Positions 58,450-64,000 of a DNA stretch of 64,000 nucleotides are shown here, piece after piece. Location of the stretch: assembly GCF_021497885.1 (NCBI RefSeq), contig NZ_CP046523.1, forward strand, positions 1,035,501-1,099,500. Reading direction: 5' to 3'. The notes below the pieces were generated by a model that saw nothing but the letters and a program-made list of their open reading frames with translations, did no database searches and had not been told where the DNA came from. How positions within the stretch are numbered: the stretch's first letter is position 1; every line of letters begins with the position of its first letter. The stretch is from Streptococcus oralis (lineage in GTDB: Bacteria; Bacillota; Bacilli; Lactobacillales; Streptococcaceae). A program made the translations under genes and the position numbers.

Positions 58450-60438
58450 CTACCCCAACGCCTTCACTTCCAACATCATATCACGAATTTGGGCAGCAAG
58501 TTCAAAGTCAAGCACTTCGACGGCTTCTTGCATTTGTTTTTCCAGTTTCTTGACGAGTTCTTTGCGTTCTTGTTTGTTGAGGCTGTTGATATCGACTTCC
58601 TTGTCCTCTTCCTTGGCAACTGCCTTGGTTACGGCGATTAGGTCACGGATTTCCTTCTTAATAGTTTGTGGCACAATACCATGTTCTTCATTATAAGCCA
58701 TCTGGATTTTCCGACGACGAGCTGTTTCATCGATAGCACGTTGCATAGACTGGGTCATCGTATCCGCATACATGATAACATGCCCTTCGCTGTTACGAGC
58801 AGCACGTCCAATAGTCTGGATGAGACCACGTTCGTTACGTAGGAAGCCTTCCTTATCAGCATCTAGAATAGCAACCAAACTTACTTCAGGCACGTCAATC
58901 CCTTCACGGAGCAGGTTGATTCCGACCAAGACATCAAAAACACCCAAGCGTAGGTCACGGATAATCTCTGTCCGCTCCAAGGTTTTGATATCCGAGTGCA
59001 TGTACTTGACCTTGATGCCCATTTCTTTGAAGTAGTCAGTTAAGTCCTCTGCCATTTTCTTGGTCAAGGTTGTGATAAAGGTTCGTTCGCTCTTTTCAAC
59101 ACGGGCATTGATTTCACCTAGGAGGTCATCAATCTGTCCCATAGTTGGTCGGACTTCCACTTCAGGATCCAAAAGACCTGTCGGACGAATGATTTGCTCA
59201 ATCACTGTCTCGGTCTGTTCATTTTCATAGTCACCAGGTGTCGCTGAAACGTAAACAATCTGGTGCACATGGCTTTCAAACTCCTCACGACGAAGAGGAC
59301 GATTGTCTAAGGCAGACGGCAAACGGAAACCATAATTAACCAGCATTTCCTTACGCGAACGGTCTCCATTGTACATGCCCTTGATTTGCCCCATGGTCAT
59401 ATGACTTTCATCAATCATGATCAAGAAATCATCAGGGAAGAAATCGAGAAGCGTATAAGGAGGTTCTCCTTCACTACGACCATCCATGTGACGAGAGTAG
59501 TTCTCAACTCCATTTGTATAACCCATCTCACGTAACATCTCAATATCATACTCTGTCCGCTGTTTCAAACGCTGGGCTTCTAGCAGTTTACCTTCCTTCT
59601 CAAAGACAGCTAACTGCTCCTCCAACTCGGCCTGAATCTTGGCAATGGCAACTTCCATGTGATCGTCATTGGTCACAAAGTGAGTAGCAGGAAAAATCGC
59701 CAGATGATCCACTTCTCCTAATACCTGACCCGTCAGAGCCTCAACTTCTCGGATACGGTCAATTTCATCTCCGAAGAACTCTACTCGAAAAGCGTGTTCA
59801 TCACGGGAAGCTGGGAAAATCTCCACCACATCCCCACGTACACGAAATCTTCCCCGTTGGAAATCAATATCATTGCGTTCAAACTGGATATCAACCAAGT
59901 CATTCAGAAGTTTATCACGAGAAATCTCAAGGCCTGGACGGAGACTAACAACACTATCAGCGTATTCCTTTGGCGAACCCAGACCATAGATACAAGAGAC
60001 AGAAGCTACAACGATGACATCATTACGCTCCAGAAGGGCTGAAGTCGCTGAGTGGCGGAGTTTGTCAATCTCGTCATTAACAGAACTGTCCTTCTCAATG
60101 TAGGTATCGCTAGAAGGTACATAGGCCTCTGGTTGGTAATAATCATAGTAGGATACGAAGTACTCAACAGCATTTTCAGGGAAAAATTCCTTAAATTCTC
60201 CATAGAGCTGACCTGCCAGAGTCTTATTGTGAGCAATGACCAGAGTGGGTTTATTGACTTTGGAAATGACCTGACTCATGGTATAAGTCTTCCCAGTACC
60301 TGTCGCACCCATCAGAATCTGTGCTTTTTCTCCACCCTCGATATTATCAACCAACTGCTCGATGGCTTGAGGTTGGTCCCCTGAAGGTTGGTATTTTGAT
60401 ACTAGTTTAAATTGATTGTCTGTAATGCGATTGATCAT
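58450..60438 (-). CDS. uvrB: Excinuclease ABC subunit B
   Basis: Damage-verifying helicase of nucleotide excision repair, 662 residues. Walker A is [16 protein letters not shown], the beta-hairpin is [14 protein letters not shown], the DEAD-like box is [10 protein letters not shown], and motif VI is [17 protein letters not shown]-terminal UVR motif (residues 625-660, [16 protein letters not shown]) binds UvrC. GAGAGGA lies before the ATG, and a TGC-extended TAAAAT upstream is the likely promoter. The DUF2971 gene follows in the same direction without a terminator. Confidence 0.98.
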   Translation of the reverse strand: MINRITDNQFKLVSKYQPSGDQPQAIEQLVDNIEGGEKAQILMGATGTGKTYTMSQVISKVNKPTLVIAHNKTLAGQLYGEFKEFFPENAVEYFVSYYDYYQPEAYVPSSDTYIEKDSSVNDEIDKLRHSATSALLERNDVIVVASVSCIYGLGSPKEYADSVVSLRPGLEISRDKLLNDLVDIQFERNDIDFQRGRFRVRGDVVEIFPASRDEHAFRVEFFGDEIDRIREVEALTGQVLGEVDHLAIFPATHFVTNDDHMEVAIAKIQAELEEQLAVFEKEGKLLEAQRLKQRTEYDIEMLREMGYTNGVENYSRHMDGRSEGEPPYTLLDFFPDDFLIMIDESHMTMGQIKGMYNGDRSRKEMLVNYGFRLPSALDNRPLRREEFESHVHQIVYVSATPGDYENEQTETVIEQIIRPTGLLDPEVEVRPTMGQIDDLLGEINARVEKSERTFITTLTKKMAEDLTDYFKEMGIKVKYMHSDIKTLERTEIIRDLRLGVFDVLVGINLLREGIDVPEVSLVAILDADKEGFLRNERGLIQTIGRAARNSEGHVIMYADTMTQSMQRAIDETARRRKIQMAYNEEHGIVPQTIKKEIRDLIAVTKAVAKEEDKEVDINSLNKQERKELVKKLEKQMQEAVEVLDFELAAQIRDMMLEVKALG

Positions 60439-60497
60439 AAGAATCCTCTCTCGATGTGCTATTCCTATTTTAGCATACTTGTAGCATTTTCACGAAG

Positions 60498-60525
60498 AAA
60501 AGGACAGACCCAAGTCACATCCTTT
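60498..60525 (-). terminator. Terminator after the CPBP protease gene
   Basis: Arms AAAAGGA and TCCTTT with inner GAC/GTC pairing. On the minus strand the stem overlaps the CPBP stop codon and is followed by TTCTTC. Confidence 0.6.
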
Positions 60526-61468
60526 CATTTTCTTTCTTTAATTGATAAGCGAGATAGACAATCAGCAGTAGCAATACCAGACTTGTCATGATAGAACCTT
60601 CTATGCCAAAAGAACCACCTGATAGCCATCCTTGATTGCCTTGTGGTAAAAAGGTCATTAGAGACGTTCCTGATGGTTGTCCACTAACTAAAATCCCAAA
60701 GAGATTTCCTTGAGCAAAATTCCAAGCCCCATGAATACCTGCAACACCCCAAACTGTATCGGTTTTGAGAAGGTAAAGAGCCATGGCAACCCCGAATAAA
60801 AAAAGATTCACTAGAGATAGAGGTGTTAAACCAGAATTCCCCATATGAAGCAGGGTAAAAAATATGCTAGATATGACAACAGCAAGTTTTAGATTGGTTC
60901 TTAAGGCTAATTGAGGAAGGAGCCATGCACGGGATACCACTTCTTCTGCTGTCCCCTGTAAAATCCAAAATGGGATAGTAAAGACAACAAAGGTAAGCGA
61001 ATAAGGATTCAAGTGAATGGACTCCAAACGATATTGCCCTAAGCCCACCAAACCTAACAAGGTCAGAAGAAAAAGTGCCAAACCTAGACCAAATCCTTTA
61101 AGAAGATTGCTGAGGAAATTCTCTCTATAAAATCCCAAGGTTCGAATAGGTCTTTTCTCAATTTTTCTAGTCCATCTGAATACAGTGTTGAGAATAAAAC
61201 CAAAGGCCAGCAATTCTAAAATTAAACGAAAGTCACTTGTTTTATCCGTCAAGCTCTCCTGCAAGGTCTGCAAGTAGGTTGCAAGATTTTGACCAGCCTC
61301 TCCAAAATTTCTAGCAAGCCCGATGAGAGCTAACAAGCTAATACCATACAAAGTATATGCAACAAACTCTCCTATAAAGACAAAAACAAAGGCTAACAAA
61401 GGACTTGTGTAAATATTTAAACTCATTTGGGAAGATTGGAAGTCTTTAAATATTCTTTTATTCTTCAT
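60515..61468 (-). CDS. CPBP family intramembrane metalloprotease
   Basis: A 317-residue membrane protein with about eight helices and the CPBP/Abi motifs: GTAEEVVSRAW (EExxxR, near residue 176), FTLLHMGN with a His ligand, and GIHGAWNFAQG (HxxxN). Family members are prenyl-CAAX-type proteases; in streptococci some act in bacteriocin immunity or regulated proteolysis. No bacteriocin cluster is adjacent, so the substrate is unknown. GGGCGGGAAC precedes the ATG and GC-TATAAT lies upstream. It stands between uvrB and glnPQ as its own unit. Confidence 0.88.
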   Translation of the reverse strand: MKNKRIFKDFQSSQMSLNIYTSPLLAFVFVFIGEFVAYTLYGISLLALIGLARNFGEAGQNLATYLQTLQESLTDKTSDFRLILELLAFGFILNTVFRWTRKIEKRPIRTLGFYRENFLSNLLKGFGLGLALFLLTLLGLVGLGQYRLESIHLNPYSLTFVVFTIPFWILQGTAEEVVSRAWLLPQLALRTNLKLAVVISSIFFTLLHMGNSGLTPLSLVNLFLFGVAMALYLLKTDTVWGVAGIHGAWNFAQGNLFGILVSGQPSGTSLMTFLPQGNQGWLSGGSFGIEGSIMTSLVLLLLIVYLAYQLKKENERM

Positions 61469-61541
61469 GTTCCCGCCCTCATTTCTTCTATTATTATAGC
61501 ACTTTGTAGTGGTAATTCAAGAAAGAAATAAAGGGTTTGTA

Positions 61542-61558
61542 TGTTATATCTTCTAACA
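61542..61558 (+). promoter_or_regulatory. GlnR operator
   Basis: TGTTATATCTTCTAACA fits the GlnR consensus TGTNAN7TNACA exactly. It lies about 17 bases upstream of the glnP -35. GlnR control of glnPQ-zwf is known in pneumococci. Confidence 0.85.
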
Positions 61559-61574
61559 TAGAAATCCTTAAAAT

Positions 61575-61603
61575 TTGCCTTTTCTTCTTTTTTCTGATAT
61601 AAT
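61575..61603 (+). promoter_or_regulatory. glnP promoter
   Basis: TTGCCT (61575-61580), a 17-base spacer and TGA-extended TATAAT (61598-61603), then a 28-base leader with GGAAAGGAG. Confidence 0.85.
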
Positions 61604-61631
61604 GGGAAAATATTCGGAAAGGAGACTTAAA

Positions 61632-63080
61632 ATGAAGAAAAAAATCCTAGCATTTTTGCTAATTTTATTTCCCATTTTCTCATTAGGAGTAGTAAAAGCT
61701 GACACAGTTAAACCTAAGTATGTTATTGCCAGTGATTCATCTTTTGCACCTTTTGTATTTCAAAATTCAAACAACGAGTACACTGGTATTGACATGGACT
61801 TGATCAAGGCTATTGCCAAAGATCAAGGATTTGAAATTGAGATTACTAACCCAGGCTTTGACGCAGCGATCAGTGCTGTTCAGGCCGGACAAGCAGACGG
61901 TATCATCGCTGGTATGTCTGTTACGGACGCTCGTAAAGCTACATTTGATTTCTCTGATTCCTACTACACTGCTAATACGATTCTCGGTGTAAAAGAATCC
62001 AGTACCATTGCTTCTTATGAAGATCTCAAGGATAAGACAGTTGGTGTAAAAAACGGAACTGCCTCTCAAACGTTTCTAACTGAAAATCAAAGCAAATACG
62101 GCTACAAGATTAAAACCTTTTCAGATGGCGCATCTATGTATGACAGTCTCAACACTGGAGCTATCGATGCCGTGATGGATGATGAGCCCGTTCTCAAATA
62201 TTCTATCAGCCAAGGGCAAAAATTGAAAACACCAATCGCTGGAACTCCAATCGGTGAAACAGCCTTTGCCGTTAAAAAAGGAACAAACCCTGAATTGATT
62301 CAAATGTTCAATAAGGGGCTTGCCAACCTCAAAGCAAACGGTGAATTTCAAAAAATTCTCGACAAGTATCTGGCTAGCGGAGCAACAACTACTTCTACAA
62401 GTACGGTTGACGAAACAACCATCTGGGGCTTGCTTCAAAACAACTACAAACAACTCCTTAGTGGACTTGGAATCACACTTGCTTTAGCCCTTATTTCATT
62501 TGCAATCGCCATTGTAATTGGGATTATCTTTGGTATGTTTAGCGTTAGCCCATACAAATCTCTTCGTCTTATCTCTGAGATTTTCGTTGACGTTATTCGA
62601 GGAATTCCTTTGATGATCCTTGCTGCCTTCATCTTCTGGGGAATTCCAAACTTCATCGAGTCCATTACAGGCCAACAAAGTCCAATCAATGACTTTGTAG
62701 CTGGTACTATTGCCCTCTCACTCAATGCTGCTGCTTATATCGCTGAAATCGTTCGTGGTGGGATTCAAGCTGTTCCAGTTGGACAAATGGAGGCCAGTCG
62801 CAGTCTTGGTATCTCTTATGGAAAAACCATGCGTAAGATTATCTTGCCACAAGCGACTAAATTGATGTTGCCAAACTTCGTTAACCAATTCGTTATCGCT
62901 CTTAAAGATACAACCATCGTATCTGCTATCGGTTTGGTGGAACTTTTCCAAACTGGTAAGATTATCATCGCCCGTAACTACCAAAGTTTCAAGATGTATG
63001 CAATCCTTGCTATCTTCTATCTTGTAATTATCACGCTTTTGACTAGACTAGCGAAACGCTTAGAAAAGAGGATTCGTTAA
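61632..63080 (+). CDS. glnP: Glutamine ABC transporter, fused substrate-binding protein and permease
   Basis: A 482-residue fusion typical of Gram-positive GlnP-type importers. Residues 1-23 are a signal peptide/anchor; residues 28-260 are a type II amino-acid binding domain ([27 protein letters not shown] start, [21 protein letters not shown]). A Thr/Ser linker follows, then a permease with the EAA-like loop [28 protein letters not shown]. The open frame starts at 61575, but [13 protein letters not shown] at 61632 has GGAAAGGAG 7 bases before it. glnQ overlaps its stop by one base. Controlled by GlnR (operator upstream). Confidence 0.94.
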   Translation: MKKKILAFLLILFPIFSLGVVKADTVKPKYVIASDSSFAPFVFQNSNNEYTGIDMDLIKAIAKDQGFEIEITNPGFDAAISAVQAGQADGIIAGMSVTDARKATFDFSDSYYTANTILGVKESSTIASYEDLKDKTVGVKNGTASQTFLTENQSKYGYKIKTFSDGASMYDSLNTGAIDAVMDDEPVLKYSISQGQKLKTPIAGTPIGETAFAVKKGTNPELIQMFNKGLANLKANGEFQKILDKYLASGATTTSTSTVDETTIWGLLQNNYKQLLSGLGITLALALISFAIAIVIGIIFGMFSVSPYKSLRLISEIFVDVIRGIPLMILAAFIFWGIPNFIESITGQQSPINDFVAGTIALSLNAAAYIAEIVRGGIQAVPVGQMEASRSLGISYGKTMRKIILPQATKLMLPNFVNQFVIALKDTTIVSAIGLVELFQTGKIIIARNYQSFKMYAILAIFYLVIITLLTRLAKRLEKRIR

Positions 63081-63820
63081 TGGCAAAACTAAAAATTGAT
63101 GTAAATGATTTGCATAAGTATTATGGAAAAAACGAAGTTTTAAAAGGCATTACTACTAAATTCTATGAAGGTGATGTTGTCTGTATCATCGGTCCTTCTG
63201 GTTCTGGTAAATCCACTTTCCTACGTAGCCTTAACCTTCTCGAGGAGGTAACGAGTGGTCACATTACAGTAAATGGTTATGATTTGACTGAAAAATCAAC
63301 CAATGTCGACCATGTTCGCGAGAACGTCGGAATGGTTTTCCAACATTTCAATCTCTTCCCTCACATGTCCGTCCTAGAGAATATCACTTTTGCACCTATT
63401 GAGCACAAACGGATGACCAAAGAAGAAGCTGAGAAATTGGGAATGGAACTGCTGGAGAAAGTCGGCCTTGCGGACAAAGCTAAGGCTAATCCAGATAGCC
63501 TTTCAGGTGGTCAGAAACAACGTGTAGCTATCGCTCGTGGACTTGCCATGAATCCTGATATCATGCTCTTTGATGAGCCAACTTCAGCTCTGGACCCTGA
63601 AATGGTTGGAGATGTACTGAATGTTATGAAGGAATTGGCGGAACAAGGCATGACCATGATTATCGTAACTCATGAGATGGGATTTGCTCGTCAGGTGGCC
63701 AACCGTGTTATCTTTACGGCTGATGGTGAATTCCTGGAAGATGGAACTCCAGATCAAATCTTTGACAATCCGCAACACCCTCGTCTGAAAGAGTTCTTGG
63801 ACAAGGTCTTAAACGTATAA
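63080..63820 (+). CDS. glnQ: Glutamine ABC transporter ATP-binding protein
   Basis: A 246-residue ABC ATPase powering GlnP. Walker A is [18 protein letters not shown], the Q-loop [17 protein letters not shown], the signature [19 protein letters not shown], and Walker [14 protein letters not shown] with H-loop [11 protein letters not shown]: the polar amino-acid transporter group. The start ATG shares its A with the TAA of glnP. A terminator hairpin follows, but readthrough to zwf is expected from the known glnPQ-zwf operon. Confidence 0.96.
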   Translation: MAKLKIDVNDLHKYYGKNEVLKGITTKFYEGDVVCIIGPSGSGKSTFLRSLNLLEEVTSGHITVNGYDLTEKSTNVDHVRENVGMVFQHFNLFPHMSVLENITFAPIEHKRMTKEEAEKLGMELLEKVGLADKAKANPDSLSGGQKQRVAIARGLAMNPDIMLFDEPTSALDPEMVGDVLNVMKELAEQGMTMIIVTHEMGFARQVANRVIFTADGEFLEDGTPDQIFDNPQHPRLKEFLDKVLNV

Positions 63821-63823
63821 AAC

Positions 63824-63855
63824 AAAACTGTAAGGTTTTCCTTGCAGTTTTTTAA
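63824..63855 (+). terminator. Terminator after glnQ
   Basis: Arms AAAACTGTAAGG and CCTTGCAGTTTT (one T-G pair) with a TTTT loop, then a T run. It lies 4 bases past the glnQ stop. Confidence 0.85.
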
Positions 63856-63871
63856 TTGCGTATTGGATTTT

Positions 63872-63933
63872 TTGATTTTTTTGAAAATTATGATAAAATA
63901 AAAACTATGACAATGAGGAAATCTCATCCCTAG
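63872..63933 (+). promoter_or_regulatory. zwf promoter and leader with mini-ORF and hairpin
   Basis: TTGATT (63872-63877), a 16-base spacer and TGA-extended TAAAAT (63894-63899). Seven bases later an eight-codon frame, MTMRKSHP, runs from 63907 to TAG at 63933. CCTAGTC and GACTAGG form a tight hairpin beginning in its last codons (around 63928-63942). Possible leader control of zwf; could be chance. Confidence 0.45.
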
Positions 63934-63969
63934 TCCGACTAGGAAAAAATATAGAAATTAGGTAGCTAG

Positions 63970-64000
63970 ATGTCATCAAAGGTTATTGTTACAATTTTCG
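63970..64000 (+). CDS. zwf: Glucose-6-phosphate 1-dehydrogenase, first ten codons
   Basis: The window ends after ATG plus nine codons, MSSKVIVTIF and a following G. This matches the start of streptococcal Zwf as I remember it, where the next residues form the nucleotide-binding loop GASGDL. TAGGT lies before the ATG. The position after glnPQ is the known pneumococcal order. The identity rests on ten residues plus context. Confidence 0.7.
   Translation, partial: MSSKVIVTIF

Overview
The window looks like chromosomal DNA of a low-GC Streptococcus of the mitis/oralis/pneumoniae group. The evidence is the AT-rich coding bias, AGGAG-type ribosome sites, the split coaB/coaC pair, the WalR-WalK-WalJ set without WalH/WalI, NiaX-NiaR, the glnPQ-zwf order with a GlnR box, and the glgB-C-D-A operon. 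Species cannot be fixed by reading alone. I saw no rRNA, tRNA, CRISPR array or replication origin.

Layout. 1-7022 (mostly minus): AI-2E family exporter (cut by the window edge), a DUF308/papain-like membrane protein, an orphan immunity-like gene, a small membrane protein, a ClbS/DfsB protein, a BtrH/C39-like protein, an AraC-GyrI regulator and a YkgJ cysteine-cluster protein. 7199-10882: enolase, YueI, glycerate kinase and SerB, around the 2-/3-phosphoglycerate node. 11047-15485: an accessory insert with a two-gene TIR / membrane-TrkA-N-RyR cassette next to a dead IS256-type element. 15529-25330: glycogen operon, gapN and a type I pullulanase, forming a carbon-storage block with CcpA, CodY and Rex sites. 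25485-31559: ligA, an MFS exporter, an Rgg regulator and an ABC-F protein. 31715-38023: phosphoglucomutase, a thioredoxin-like protein, WalJKR and MutY. 38112-44920: pta, RluD-like synthase, NadK, RelQ, CYTH protein, a Prs paralogue and a cysteine desulfurase with its partner. 45003-51212: Rex, an amidotransferase, RadC, PcrA and Fhs. 51441-55000: CoaB, CoaC, an ECF S component, NiaX, NiaR and MutX. 55024-58437: a second accessory patch with two orphan membrane proteins and a large DUF2971 protein directly behind uvrB. 58450-64000: UvrB, a CPBP protease, GlnP, GlnQ and the first codons of zwf.

The most interesting part is the TIR + TM-TrkA-N-RyR pair. A TIR enzyme (possible NAD-derived signal maker) is translationally coupled to a membrane protein that ends in a ryanodine-receptor-type (RyR) domain. 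This has the shape of a Thoeris-like anti-phage signalling system, with the RyR protein as receptor and membrane effector. Its promoter seems to be built from a duplicated end of the neighbouring insertion sequence.

Other points: a MutY with no cysteines at all and so no iron-sulfur cluster; five genes whose -10 box ends exactly six bases before the ATG (leaderless candidates); a CodY consensus box and Rex-type sites at gapN, with a Rex-type site also at rex itself; and a Prs paralogue with changed catalytic loops.
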